Source of the DNA: Verrucomicrobia bacterium S94
Lineage (GTDB): Bacteria > Verrucomicrobiota > Kiritimatiellia > Kiritimatiellales > Pontiellaceae
DNA: 64,000 nt
Assembly: GCA_004299845.1 (NCBI GenBank)
Contig: CP036201.1
Span: 2,976,001-3,040,000, forward strand
Direction: 5' to 3'
Position 1 is the first letter of the stretch; the number at the start of each line of letters is the position of its first letter. Under the pieces are notes generated by a model. That model was given only the letters and a program-made list of their open reading frames with translations. It had not been told where the DNA came from and made no database searches. The translations under genes and the position numbers were made by a program. This document shows positions 1 to 8,444 of the stretch, piece after piece.

Positions 1-335
1 CTGAACATTATCAGGTCCGCCTCGTCCCCCACGCTGTTTGTCAGTCGCGTCCAGCTGTTGGGATCAATGGCATAGCGGTTATCGCCCAGCAGCACACCGG
101 TTGGATCATCCAGCGATTTTATATGATAGGCCGTAATGAACCAGTTGTTGGAAACATAGGTCACACCCGAATATTTACTGCTGTGATCAATACGGCCCAC
201 ATAGTCCCATCCCTGCCCTCCGGCAGGAGCATTTGTATTCTGCGCTCCATCACCGCCGGCAACAATGACCGCTCCGGCGTTGAAAATCCGGAAAAACAGA
301 AAAAGCGTCATTAAAACAATCTTTATTGGTCTCAT
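1..335 (-). CDS. Secreted trypsin-like serine protease-like protein, 3' part outside window
   Basis: The minus-strand frame opens with ATG at 335 and runs off the left edge without a stop. It begins with a short basic stretch and a hydrophobic segment (VLMTLFLFF), so a signal peptide is likely. Around residues 61-72 it reads VSNNWFITAYHI, which resembles the WVLTAAHC box of trypsin-like proteases, with a His (about residue 71) at the catalytic-histidine position. Only about 111 residues are visible, so the Asp and Ser of a triad cannot be checked. Secreted proteins of this build, often with PEP-CTERM tails, are common in PVC bacteria. The protease call is an inference from one motif; it could be an inactive relative. 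Confidence 0.5.
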   Translation of the reverse strand, partial: MRPIKIVLMTLFLFFRIFNAGAVIVAGGDGAQNTNAPAGGQGWDYVGRIDHSSKYSGVTYVSNNWFITAYHIKSLDDPTGVLLGDNRYAIDPNSWTRLTNSVGDEADLIMF

Positions 336-450
336 AGATCTCCGCCTGTAAACAGATACCGCGCAGGGAATCAGTACCGTTTCAGTAGCATATTCCTTTC
401 CAGTTTACCGACTATTGCTCAAACCGCCGGCTGTGTTATGTTCCGCCCTT

Positions 451-1176
451 ATGAATAAGGACAGAATCTATACTGACTCTCTGGCAAAAATCGCTGATTT
501 CAGTTTCGATGCACAGGTGGCCGATGTGTTCACCGACATGATTGAGCGTTCGGTGCCCGGCTACCGCGCGATTCTCACCATGATCGAAACCCTGACCGAA
601 CACTATGCCCAGCCCGGCTCCAATCTATACGATCTCGGCTGCTCTCTGGGCGGAGCCACCCTGTCCATGCGCCGCGGCATCCGCGTGGAAAACTGCCGGA
701 TTGTGGCGGTTGATAATTCAGACTCCATGATCGAGCGCTGTCAGAAAGCCATGGAACGCGACCATAACCCCACGCCAGTCGAAACGGTCTGTTCTGATAT
801 CCGCGAAATCGATATTCAGGATGCCTCGGTCGTCGTCCTCAATTTCACCCTGCAGTTTATTCCGCCTGCCGACCGTTTCCCGCTCCTGAAAAAAATCTCG
901 GAAGGCATGCGGCCGGGCGGAGTTTTAATCCTTTCCGAGAAAGTCATTTTCAACGATGAGCATCTCGACAAACTGCTGTTCGATATTCATCACGACTTTA
1001 AACGCGCCCATGGCTATTCCGATCTCGAAATCAGCCAGAAACGTTCCGCACTCGAAAATGTCCTGATTCCCGAAACCATCCCCACCCACCGGAACCGACT
1101 GTTCGAAGCGGAATTCACTTCCGTCGATGTCTGGTTCCAGTGCTTCAACTTCATGTCCATGCTTGCCATCAAATAA
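451..1176 (+). CDS. cmoA: Carboxy-S-adenosyl-L-methionine synthase CmoA
   Basis: CmoA converts SAM and prephenate to carboxy-SAM, the donor used to make cmo5U at the wobble base (U34) of several tRNAs. The 241-residue product is close to the usual length of about 247. It shows the SVPGYRAIL segment typical of CmoA (residues 34-42) and the SAM-binding loop DLGCSLGGATL from residue 61. I chose the ATG at 451 because an earlier in-frame ATG at 415 adds a non-conserved leader. cmoB follows 44 bases downstream in the same direction, which gives the standard two-gene pathway order and supports both calls. Confidence 0.95.
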   Translation: MNKDRIYTDSLAKIADFSFDAQVADVFTDMIERSVPGYRAILTMIETLTEHYAQPGSNLYDLGCSLGGATLSMRRGIRVENCRIVAVDNSDSMIERCQKAMERDHNPTPVETVCSDIREIDIQDASVVVLNFTLQFIPPADRFPLLKKISEGMRPGGVLILSEKVIFNDEHLDKLLFDIHHDFKRAHGYSDLEISQKRSALENVLIPETIPTHRNRLFEAEFTSVDVWFQCFNFMSMLAIK

Positions 1177-1220
1177 ACCCATGCAGACACGCAGCGTATT
1201 CTTTGCGTCTGCTCCATCCC

Positions 1221-2174
1221 ATGAAAATTGATTATTCCGAACTGTACGAACAGCTGAAAGACTCCGATCTTGAATCCTGGATTCCGCTCCTGCCGGAGCT
1301 TATTGCACACAGCCTCCGCCCGGAACGCCACGGCCTGCTTCCGAAGTGGCAAAAGGTGCTGGAACAACTGCCGGTCGTTGAAAACAATACCGTTGAGCTG
1401 CAATCAGAAGTCCGGGCTGAAGGTACAGTATTTCCAGATCTGGAAAAACAGCTGAAGACCTTTCATCCCTGGCGCAAAGGCCCCTATCACATTCACGGTA
1501 TACACATCGATACCGAATGGCGGTCCGACTGGAAATGGAACCGGGTTGTTCCACACATCCAGCCCCTGAAAGACCGGACAGTCCTCGATGTCGGCTGCGG
1601 AAACGGCTACCACTGCTGGCGCATGGCCGGCGAAGGCGCAGCACTCGTCATCGGCGTTGATCCCTCCGCACTGTTTGTCTGCCAGTTTTTCGCCCTGAAA
1701 AATTTTCTGCATCATCCCCGGGTCTGGGTACTGCCGCTCGGAATTGAAGACGTTCCGAAAACGCCCGGCAGTTTTGACACCGTCTTTTCCATGGGGGTCC
1801 TGTATCACCGGAAATCGCCGGTCGAACATATTGAACAGTTGAAGTCATTTCTGAAACCCGGCGGAGAACTGGTGCTGGAAACACTGGTGGCGGACGGCCC
1901 CGAAGGATATTCCCTGATCCCGCACGGCCGCTACGCCAAAATGCGCAACGTCTGGTTTATTCCTTCTGTCCAGACCCTGGAACTCTGGCTTAAACGCTGC
2001 GGACTGAAAAAGATTAAAACAGTCGATGTAAATGTCACATCCACCGAAGAACAGCGCTCCACCGACTGGATGACCTTCGAATCTCTCCCCGACTATCTGA
2101 ATCCCGCCGATCCCGCCCGAACTATCGAAGGCTACCCCGCCCCGAAACGGGCCGTAGTAATTGCAACAGTATAA
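1221..2174 (+). CDS. cmoB: tRNA U34 carboxymethyltransferase CmoB
   Basis: CmoB transfers the carboxymethyl group of carboxy-SAM to 5-hydroxyuridine at tRNA position 34, forming cmo5U. The product has 317 residues (family about 323). It contains the CmoB-specific block FHPWRKGPYHIHG, then DTEWRSDWKW, and the methyltransferase motif VLDVGCGNGYHCWRM near residues 119-133. The start at 1221 matches the family N-terminus (MKIDYSELYEQL); longer frames reaching back into cmoA are spurious. It is probably co-transcribed with cmoA. Confidence 0.95.
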   Translation: MKIDYSELYEQLKDSDLESWIPLLPELIAHSLRPERHGLLPKWQKVLEQLPVVENNTVELQSEVRAEGTVFPDLEKQLKTFHPWRKGPYHIHGIHIDTEWRSDWKWNRVVPHIQPLKDRTVLDVGCGNGYHCWRMAGEGAALVIGVDPSALFVCQFFALKNFLHHPRVWVLPLGIEDVPKTPGSFDTVFSMGVLYHRKSPVEHIEQLKSFLKPGGELVLETLVADGPEGYSLIPHGRYAKMRNVWFIPSVQTLELWLKRCGLKKIKTVDVNVTSTEEQRSTDWMTFESLPDYLNPADPARTIEGYPAPKRAVVIATV

Positions 2175-2216
2175 TTTTCCCACAACCTCGCCATGAGCAT
2201 AATGCCCACAGGCGTC

Positions 2217-3128
2217 TTAAAGCCCCGAAGAATCGAGCTCTCCCGGTACCCGGCGGACCGTATCAGTAAATGCCTTCATGCAGTCCGTACGGTATTTTCC
2301 CGCCCGTACCAACTGCAGCAGATCCCTGCGCAAATCGACCAACGGCCGCGATAATTCCACCAGACTGCCGCGCTGCAGTTCGTCCTGTATGGCCAGCCGC
2401 GAAAGACAGCCGATCCCCATTCCGGAGCGGACCGCCTGCTTCACGGCTTCGGTATGCCCGAATTCATAGCGGATATTCAGAACTTCGCCGTGCCGAAGCA
2501 GCGCCCGCTCAAAAACTTCGCGGGTTCCGGAACCGCTTTCCCGCAGAATCCACGATTCATTCAGCAGCTCTTTCCGTTGACATTCCGGACGGGCTGCCAG
2601 CGGATAATCCGGCGCACAGAAAATAACCAATCGGTCTTCCCGCCATACCGAAGACTGAATGCGCGAGTCCGAACAGGAACCCTCCACATAGCCCAGATCA
2701 ATTTCACTGTTAAGCAACCGACCGATAATCTGTTCCGTATTCCCAATAGTCAGCCGAACCCGCACCTCCGGAAACCGATCTGAAAAAGTCCCGATTAAAG
2801 CGGGCATCAGGTAATTGCCGATCGTCGAACTCGCCCCGATTCGCAACAGACCGGAAGGGGCCTGCGTCCTGGAGGAAAACAACGCCTCGATTTCCGCCGC
2901 ACGTTCCAGCAGCTCATCCACTTCACCCAGCAGCCGAACCCCGTTGTGATTCAGCACAATCCGTCGGCCCGGCCGGTCAAACAAACGGACTCCCAGCTGC
3001 TTTTCGAGCTCTGACAGCGCCATACTCGCCGCCGATTGCGTCATTGAAACTTCCTGCGCTGCACGGCCCACATTCCCGTTCCGGGCAATGGCGCGAAATA
3101 CTTCCAGCTGGCGCAGCGTCAGATTCAT
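2217..3128 (-). CDS. LysR-family transcriptional regulator, YeiE-like
   Basis: The 303-residue protein has an N-terminal winged HTH (LRQLEVFRAIARNGNVGRAA, then SQSAASMALSELEKQLG in the recognition region) and a LysR substrate-binding domain from about residue 90 (LRIGASSTIGNYLMPALIGTF). It is divergently transcribed from a YeiH-type membrane protein across an 83-base gap, the arrangement seen for yeiE/yeiH in enterobacteria, so it most likely controls that transporter. The intergenic gap is AT-rich with several TATATCAAT-like and ATTGATATA-like half-sites, as expected for LysR binding. The inducer is unknown; a sulfur-containing or small organic acid would be a guess. Confidence 0.85.
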   Translation of the reverse strand: MNLTLRQLEVFRAIARNGNVGRAAQEVSMTQSAASMALSELEKQLGVRLFDRPGRRIVLNHNGVRLLGEVDELLERAAEIEALFSSRTQAPSGLLRIGASSTIGNYLMPALIGTFSDRFPEVRVRLTIGNTEQIIGRLLNSEIDLGYVEGSCSDSRIQSSVWREDRLVIFCAPDYPLAARPECQRKELLNESWILRESGSGTREVFERALLRHGEVLNIRYEFGHTEAVKQAVRSGMGIGCLSRLAIQDELQRGSLVELSRPLVDLRRDLLQLVRAGKYRTDCMKAFTDTVRRVPGELDSSGL

Positions 3129-3211
3129 AAAACAGCTATATCAATTTTTATGATTAGTTCAATAATTTATATCGATTGGACTGATTTAAAACTCCGCCTT
3201 ATCTTCGCGGC

Positions 3212-4180
3212 ATGAAAACACTGATTCCCGGACTGTTTCCCGCCATTCTAATTGCAATCGCCGCCATTGCTGCGTCTTACTGGAACGCCTCCCTCAATGC
3301 CGTCTGCTCGGCGATTTTTCTGGGCCTGCTTCTGGGTCGACTGTTCCGCAAATACCCCGGTACGGCGGCCGGACTTAATTTCGCTGAAAAACGATTACTG
3401 CCCTGCGCTATTGCCCTCATGGGACTGGAACTCGATCTGCAAAGCCTGAAGGAAATCGGCATCGCGGCGCCCGCAGTCACTCTTCCGGCCATGGCGCTTT
3501 CCATCAGCACGGCCGTATGGGTCGGAAAACGGCTGAATCTTCCGCTGAAAACCGCCCTGCTGACCGGCATCGGAAATTCGGTCTGCGGCTCCTCCGCCGT
3601 ACTGGCCGCCGCTCCCGCACTGCAATCCGGAAAAGAAGACCGTGGCCTAGCGGTTACCGCCGTAAATCTGGCCGGAACCATCGGCATTTTTCTGCTGCCG
3701 GCTGTTGCGCAGGCCGTCGGACTCAGCGGTCAGAAAACCGCCTATCTGCTGGGCGGAAGCCTTCAGGCGGTCGGACAGGTTGCGGCGGCGGCACTCACGG
3801 TTTCAGACCAGATCACCCATCAGGCACTGGTGATCAAAATGCTGCGGGTGCTGATGATCGGACCGATTGTGATTCTGCTGACCCGCCTGAACCGCACCGA
3901 AAACGGAGAGCACAAAGCCTGGTGGAAGCATATTCCGGGTTATATCATCGGTTTCGCAGTCTGCTCGCTGCTGAGCAGTCTCTTCCACAACCACACCGCC
4001 CTGCTGTCCGGACTGAACGCAACCGGCCGGTTTCTGCTTACCGTCGCCATGGTGGCCGTCGGCAGCGGTATGCAGCTTCGGACACTGGGGCGTCAGGGGG
4101 CCGGCATACTCGGCATTACGCTGTTATCGAGTATTGTGCTGACCGGATCCGTACTGCTGCTGAGTGCCCTGTTCCTCTAA
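3212..4180 (+). CDS. YeiH family putative sulfate/anion exporter, multi-pass membrane protein
   Basis: The 322-residue, very hydrophobic protein has about ten predicted membrane spans, beginning with LIPGLFPAILIAIAAIAASY. The GNSVCGSSAVLAAAPAL segment near residue 124 and the later GGSLQAVGQVAAAA segment are typical of the UPF0324/YeiH (Cons_hypoth698) family. Members are annotated as putative sulfate exporters, but transport has little experimental backing. It is paired head to head with the LysR regulator, so the two likely form a substrate-responsive export unit. No frame problems are seen. Confidence 0.85.
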   Translation: MKTLIPGLFPAILIAIAAIAASYWNASLNAVCSAIFLGLLLGRLFRKYPGTAAGLNFAEKRLLPCAIALMGLELDLQSLKEIGIAAPAVTLPAMALSISTAVWVGKRLNLPLKTALLTGIGNSVCGSSAVLAAAPALQSGKEDRGLAVTAVNLAGTIGIFLLPAVAQAVGLSGQKTAYLLGGSLQAVGQVAAAALTVSDQITHQALVIKMLRVLMIGPIVILLTRLNRTENGEHKAWWKHIPGYIIGFAVCSLLSSLFHNHTALLSGLNATGRFLLTVAMVAVGSGMQLRTLGRQGAGILGITLLSSIVLTGSVLLLSALFL

Positions 4181-4212
4181 AAACAGAGTCATAACCCGGC
4201 TGCCCCGCCGCG

Positions 4213-4866
4213 TTATTGATCCTCTACTTCAAGCCGGATAAAATTCATCCGTTTTGAACGGTCAATCTTAGGCAGCGGAACCGTATCTTTTCCGGCTTCG
4301 ATCGACTTCATCAGCCACGCCATGTTTTCGGCCAGATTATCCATTGTCTGCAGCCCTTCCACATCGTGCTCGGCCTCACCTTTGGCCGCGCCGAAGCCCA
4401 TATTCCAATAACTCGATGTGGCAATCGGCATCTGAAGAATGGAAAAGAGATGATGCAGCGTATCCAGCGTATGCTGCCCTCCGGCACGGCGCGCGGCGGT
4501 TACCGCCGCACCGACTTTATTGGCAAGCAACTGATCATTGGCGATTGCAACATAACCCACACGGTCAATCAACGCCTTCATTTCCATGGTGACATCCGAA
4601 AAATAGGTCGGCGACCCCAGTATAATACCATCGGCCGCGAACATCTTTTCCATCCATTCGTTCATCGGATCGTTATAGATTATACAGCGATTGTTTCTGG
4701 TTTTAAAACAGGCCCCGCAGGCCGTACAGCCCGACAGCAGCTCGCCGCCGATTTTAATAATTTCGGTTTCAATGCCGTGCATATTCAGCCGGTCACAGAC
4801 CCGTTTCAACAGCACTTCTGTATTTCCGCCCTTGCGCGGACTCCCGTCAATGGCAACCACGTTCAT
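4213..4866 (-). CDS. NAD(P)H-dependent FMN reductase / iron-sulfur flavoprotein family
   Basis: This 217-residue flavodoxin-fold protein begins with VVAIDGSPRKGGNTEVLLKR, the FMN phosphate-binding loop of the NADPH-dependent FMN reductase family, and continues with GSPTYFSDVTMEMKALIDR, the flavin-ring loop. A cysteine pattern (GCTACGACFKTRNNRC, about residues 47-62) resembles the compact motif of iron-sulfur flavoproteins, so an Fe-S cluster is possible but unproven. It lies 17 bases downstream of an HxlR regulator on the same strand and is likely controlled by it. HxlR/reductase pairs usually respond to electrophiles or quinones. Confidence 0.8.
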   Translation of the reverse strand: MNVVAIDGSPRKGGNTEVLLKRVCDRLNMHGIETEIIKIGGELLSGCTACGACFKTRNNRCIIYNDPMNEWMEKMFAADGIILGSPTYFSDVTMEMKALIDRVGYVAIANDQLLANKVGAAVTAARRAGGQHTLDTLHHLFSILQMPIATSSYWNMGFGAAKGEAEHDVEGLQTMDNLAENMAWLMKSIEAGKDTVPLPKIDRSKRMNFIRLEVEDQ

Positions 4867-4883
4867 AAACTATCCCCTGTTGA

Positions 4884-5225
4884 TCAGCCTTCCGTATTTT
4901 CCGGAAGGCCGAGTTTTTCAATACCCCAATCATGCATTGATTTCAGAATTGGAAAGACGCTTTTCCCCAGTTCGGTCAGCGCATATTCCACACGCGGCGG
5001 AACTTCGGGATAGATCGTCTTTGCAACCAGTCCGTCACGCTCCAGTTCGCGGAGCTGCTGCGAGAGCATTTTCTGACTGACTCCCGGAACGACCCGCTCC
5101 AGTTCCGAATACCGCCTGGTTCCGTCATTCAGGTGCCAGAGCATCAGGCATTTCCACTTGCCGCTAAGCATATCCATGGAAACTTCCACCGGACAGTGGT
5201 ATTTCTTTCCCTTCCACTCGATCAT
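4884..5225 (-). CDS. HxlR-family winged-helix regulator
   Basis: The 113-residue protein matches the HxlR family: CPVEVSMDMLSGKWKCLMLWHL near the N-terminus, followed by RYSELERVVPGVSQKMLSQQLRELERDGLV and VPPRVEYALTELG. The conserved N-terminal Cys (residue 11) is the redox sensor in related proteins such as HypR and QorR. It heads a two-gene minus-strand operon with the FMN reductase, which suggests regulation by electrophile or redox stress. The 250-base gap upstream (5226-5476) holds the promoter and no other gene that I can see. Confidence 0.88.
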   Translation of the reverse strand: MIEWKGKKYHCPVEVSMDMLSGKWKCLMLWHLNDGTRRYSELERVVPGVSQKMLSQQLRELERDGLVAKTIYPEVPPRVEYALTELGKSVFPILKSMHDWGIEKLGLPENTEG

Positions 5226-5476
5226 TGCATGTATTCCTTCAAAAAAGATTTCTTCATCTTCCCGCCGGATGACGGCTATTCAGACCTTCCGGTGCGTACC
5301 GGACCGAAAAGTGCCCTCTTGCACACTTTTCAGAAACACCTATAACCGCTTCCGAATCCTGTGGAGAAATCAATGACACCATAACGAAACCGGCCGTGAT
5401 TGGAAGTCTGCTTCCTGCCGTAAAACAGAATCGCTCCACCCATCCCTAACACCAAACAGCAAAAGGAACAATAACC

Positions 5477-5974
5477 ATGACCTACCCCAGAACATTCTCC
5501 CACATCGGTCTCTCTGTGACGGATCTCGAAAAGGCCGTTGAATTCTACACGGCCGTGCTTGGATGGTATGTCATCATGCCACCCACTGAAATCAAGGCCG
5601 ACGACTCCGCCATCGGTATCATGTGCAACGATGTTTTCGGCGAAGGCTGGGACAGCTTCAGAATTGCCCACCTTTCCACCGGCGACAGAATCGGCGTGGA
5701 GATTTTTGAGTTCAGCAAGGCCGAAGCGCGCGCGAACAACTTCGAATACTGGAAAACCGGAGTCTTCCATTTCTGCGTGCAGGACCCCGACGTCGAAGAT
5801 CTCGCCCGAAAAATCACGGAACACGGCGGCAGGCAGCGCATGCCGGTCCGCGAATACTATCCGGGCGAAAAACCCTACCGCATGGTCTACTGCGAAGATC
5901 CCTTCGGAAACATTATCGAAATTTATTCCCACAGCTATGAGCAGACCTACTCCGCCGGCGCCTATCAGGAATAA
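5477..5974 (+). CDS. VOC/glyoxalase-fold protein
   Basis: The 165-residue single-domain vicinal-oxygen-chelate protein opens with FSHIGLSVTDLEKAVEFYTAVLGW, where His9 is the usual first metal ligand, and ends with YCEDPFGNIIEIYSHSYE, where the Glu of NIIEIY is the usual last ligand. A second in-frame His lies in VFHFCVQDPDVEDL. The layout matches lactoylglutathione-lyase-like and dioxygenase-like VOC proteins, but the substrate cannot be read from the sequence. It stands alone on the plus strand, divergent from the HxlR unit. Confidence 0.82.
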   Translation: MTYPRTFSHIGLSVTDLEKAVEFYTAVLGWYVIMPPTEIKADDSAIGIMCNDVFGEGWDSFRIAHLSTGDRIGVEIFEFSKAEARANNFEYWKTGVFHFCVQDPDVEDLARKITEHGGRQRMPVREYYPGEKPYRMVYCEDPFGNIIEIYSHSYEQTYSAGAYQE

Positions 5975-6025
5975 AAATTTCATCGACCGGGCCCTTCTTT
6001 CGGCGGGCGCGGTTTCCGGACCGCA

Positions 6026-6229
6026 CTACTGCGCGGCGTTTACTTCGTCGAACTTATCTTTCCACGCCCTGCAGGCGTTATAGACGGCCTCGGCCACCGC
6101 CGGAATTTCCTCAAAATCGGACCACAGCCGATCCTCCACCAGATCATGCAGTTCGCTGGCTTTGTTGCCGGCGATGAATTTCAGTTTAGCCGCTTCTTTT
6201 TCCAGTTTCTTAATATCTTCCGTCGTCAT
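6026..6229 (-). CDS. DUF683 / CCE_0567-type nitrogenase-associated small protein
   Basis: The 67-residue, helix-rich protein has the pattern EDIKKLEKEAAKLKFIAG, then ASELHDLVEDRL and FEEIPAVAEAVYNACRAWK. This matches the small helical DUF683 family (CCE_0567-like, described as metal-binding), usually encoded in nif clusters beside nifX and DUF269. Here the upstream neighbour on the same strand is a second nitrogenase-associated protein, 38 bases away, but no nif structural gene is in the window. Family assignment is from memory of the motif. The function is presumably accessory to nitrogenase cofactor assembly. Confidence 0.7.
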   Translation of the reverse strand: MTTEDIKKLEKEAAKLKFIAGNKASELHDLVEDRLWSDFEEIPAVAEAVYNACRAWKDKFDEVNAAQ

Positions 6230-6267
6230 TATTATCCTCTCAGATCATGATCCGTCCGAAACCGGGG

Positions 6268-6669
6268 TCACACACAGCGCTCACCGGTCCGCCGGCAGGC
6301 TTCCATACCGTCGACCGGCTGAAGCAGACCCAGCATCACCTGCACCTGCTCATCAAAACCACAGGCACGCCGCCCGTTCAGATCAATCAGCGGACGGCGG
6401 ATCAGGATCGGTTCCCGCAGCATAATCTCCAGAGCATCCGTTTCGCTGAACGATTCCGGCTCCACCGCACCCCGCTTCACCGCCGGAGCCTTCCGGTTAA
6501 ACCAGTCCGATACCGGCCGCTCCCCGAAATACGTACGCAGTTCATCCTGGTCCCAATCCGAATCCAGAATCGACCGGACATCCAGTGCATACCCCGCCGC
6601 CTCCAGCATGGCTTTTTGCCGGGCATTCCCCTTACACCCCGGCTTTTCATAAAAGATCACGGTCTTCAC
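6268..6669 (-). CDS. Nitrogenase-associated ArsC/Spx-like protein
   Basis: The 133-residue thioredoxin-fold protein starts KTVIFYEKPGCKGNARQKAML, with one Cys (Cys12) at the active-site position of ArsC/Spx proteins. The LRTYFGERPVSDWFNRKAP and LREPILIRRPLI segments are characteristic of the 'nitrogenase-associated protein' subfamily (TIGR01616 type) rather than true arsenate reductase. It is followed on the same strand by the DUF683 gene, so the pair is probably one operon. Its molecular role is unknown in the family. It shares a 201-base divergent promoter region with bioA. Confidence 0.8.
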   Translation of the reverse strand: MKTVIFYEKPGCKGNARQKAMLEAAGYALDVRSILDSDWDQDELRTYFGERPVSDWFNRKAPAVKRGAVEPESFSETDALEIMLREPILIRRPLIDLNGRRACGFDEQVQVMLGLLQPVDGMEACRRTGERCV

Positions 6670-6683
6670 CCCAACACCTCAAT

Positions 6684-6753
6684 TTCAATATTGTCTATAA
6701 CAAATCAATATATACATTACAGAATTCCAAATAATACATTAATTCAATATTGT
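6684..6753. promoter_or_regulatory. Divergent AT-rich promoter region with two 11-base TTCAATATTGT repeats
   Basis: Identical copies of TTCAATATTGT lie at 6684-6694 and 6743-6753, 59 bases apart, in the gap between the nitrogenase-associated gene (minus) and bioA (plus). Each contains the palindrome CAATATTG, so each could bind a small dimeric repressor. The sequence is unlike the E. coli BirA operator, so biotin control is not supported. Function is inferred only from repetition and position. Confidence 0.35.
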
Positions 6754-6870
6754 AATTTCATGAAAGCGTAAAATTCCGCTATATTGGAATCTGCGCCCCA
6801 ACGGGCGGCAGATTGCGGGGTTCTCGATTTTTTATTGCCTGAGCCAATCCGCTGTGGTCTGGTTTCTTCA

Positions 6871-8148
6871 ATGAACCTGAATGAACTGATTGAAACCGAC
6901 CGCCGCCATATCTGGCATCCGTATACCTCCACGCTGAATCCGCTCCCCGTGTATCCGGTCGAGCGGGCCGAAGGATGCCGCATTTTTCTCAAAGACGGGC
7001 GGGAACTCATCGATGGCATGTCCTCCTGGTGGGCGGCCGTGCACGGTTATAACCATCCTGTGCTGAATGCCGCCGCAGAAGCCCAGCTCAAAAAAATGTC
7101 GCATGTTATGTTCGGCGGCCTGACCCACCAACCGGCAGTGGAGCTTGCCCGGAAACTGATTGATCTGACCCCCGCCGAACTGCAGAAAATCTTTTTCTGC
7201 GATTCCGGATCAGTCGCCGTGGAAGTGGCCATGAAAATGGCGATGCAGTTCTGGTCCTCCGGCAGAAAGACCAAAACAAAATTCGCCACGATCCGTTCCG
7301 GCTATCACGGCGACACCTGGAACGCGATGTCGGTCTGCGATCCGGAAACCGGTATGCATCATATCTTTAAAGGCAGCCTCCCGATTCATTATTTTGCCGA
7401 TCAGCCGGAAACCGCGTTCGGAGCCCCCTGGAATCCCGCCGATATCGACTCACTCGCCGACATCATCCGGCAGCATCACGATGAGCTTGCCGCCGTCATT
7501 CTTGAACCCATCGTCCAGGGAGCCGGCGGCATGTGGTTTTATTCGCCGGAATACCTGAAAAATGTCCGCACACTCTGCAATGAATATGATGTACTCCTGA
7601 TTGCCGACGAAATCGCCACCGGATTCGGACGCACCGGAAAACTCTTCGCCTGCGAATATGCCGGAATCACACCCGACATTATGTGCCTCGGAAAAGCCAT
7701 TACCGGCGGCTATATGAGCTTTGCCGCCACCCTGGCCACCGACCGCGTGGCCGACGGAATCAGCTCGGGCGAACCCGGCGTTTTCATGCACGGACCCACC
7801 TTTATGGGCAATCCCCTCGCCTGCGCCGTCGCCAACGCCAGCATCGATCTGCTGCAGCACTCCGACTGGCACACCGCCGTTACCTCGATAGAACAGCAAC
7901 TGATCACCGGCCTTCAGCCCTGCCGGAAGCTGCCGGGCGTCAAAGCCGTACGCTGCCTCGGAGCCATCGGCGTAATCGAACTGAACGAACCGGTGAATAT
8001 GGCCGAAATTCAGAAACAGTTTGTAGAACGCGGCGTATGGGTCCGCCCCTTCGGCCGGCTCATCTACCTCATGCCGCCGTTCATCATTTCCGAACCCGAA
8101 CTGTCCCGGCTCTGCCACGCCGTCTGCGAAGTCGTCGCCGCTCCCTGA
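6871..8148 (+). CDS. bioA: Adenosylmethionine-8-amino-7-oxononanoate aminotransferase BioA
   Basis: BioA is the PLP enzyme that aminates KAPA to DAPA in biotin synthesis, with SAM as amino donor. The 425-residue product shows [10 protein letters not shown] near the N-terminus, [16 protein letters not shown], the cofactor region [18 protein letters not shown], and CLGKAITGG, where Lys275 should form the Schiff base (Lys274 in E. coli). The ATG at 6871 matches the family start; an upstream in-frame ATG at 6784 adds a non-conserved leader. No other bio gene is in the window. Its last 25 codons have a diverged duplicate about 2.1 kb downstream, beyond the hip module. Confidence 0.95.
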   Translation: MNLNELIETDRRHIWHPYTSTLNPLPVYPVERAEGCRIFLKDGRELIDGMSSWWAAVHGYNHPVLNAAAEAQLKKMSHVMFGGLTHQPAVELARKLIDLTPAELQKIFFCDSGSVAVEVAMKMAMQFWSSGRKTKTKFATIRSGYHGDTWNAMSVCDPETGMHHIFKGSLPIHYFADQPETAFGAPWNPADIDSLADIIRQHHDELAAVILEPIVQGAGGMWFYSPEYLKNVRTLCNEYDVLLIADEIATGFGRTGKLFACEYAGITPDIMCLGKAITGGYMSFAATLATDRVADGISSGEPGVFMHGPTFMGNPLACAVANASIDLLQHSDWHTAVTSIEQQLITGLQPCRKLPGVKAVRCLGAIGVIELNEPVNMAEIQKQFVERGVWVRPFGRLIYLMPPFIISEPELSRLCHAVCEVVAAP

Positions 8149-8199
8149 CCGCACAAAGCCAAACCGGCAATTCCCCGTCTCTCCCATACTGATGCCCTA

Positions 8200-8242
8200 C
8201 GGCAGAACCGGCTGAAAGTTCTGCCGGGTTAGGTTTTCTTTC
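8200..8242 (+). terminator. Rho-independent terminator after bioA
   Basis: GGCAGAAC (8201-8208) and GTTCTGCC (8218-8225) form a perfect 8-base stem with a 9-base loop, followed by a T-rich tract (GGGTTAGGTTTTCTTTCTC). It sits 52 bases after the bioA stop and fits an intrinsic terminator separating bioA from the hip module. Confidence 0.75.
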
Positions 8243-8344
8243 TCTGGATACAACGCATCCTCTTCCTCTCCCTGGGCGAGTGGATCCGCGGGGCAACAGC
8301 AGAGGCCAACCGAATCGATCCCTTCATCGAAGGAACACCATTTA

Positions 8345-8443
8345 TATACCCGATCAGGAACATTAACCACAATTTGTCCCTTGCTATACCCGAACGGGAT
8401 CAGTATACGTCATTCGAATTAATTTATACCCGAAGGGGGATAT
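8345..8443 (+). promoter_or_regulatory. Three TATACCCGA operator repeats at exact 40-base spacing before hipB
   Basis: TATACCCGA occurs at 8345, 8385 and 8425. In the copies at 8385 and 8425 it is followed by a G-run (CGAACGGG, CGAAGGGGG), giving partly palindromic sites such as TATACCC-GAA-GGGGGATA. HipB proteins bind TATCC-N8-GGATA type operators, so these are very likely the autoregulatory sites of the hip operon. The 40-base period is close to four helical turns and would put dimers on one DNA face. The last site is 11 bases before the hipB ATG. Confidence 0.65.
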
Positions 8444-8444
8444 T

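Noticed and set aside
123-314. 63-codon plus-strand frame near the left edge
   Set aside because: It is opposite the edge gene that runs off the window on the minus strand with a signal peptide and a WFITAYH motif.
6670-6870. BirA-type operator before bioA
   Set aside because: The repeats (TTCAATATTGT) do not match the TTGTAAACC/GGTTTACAA arms of known biotin operators.
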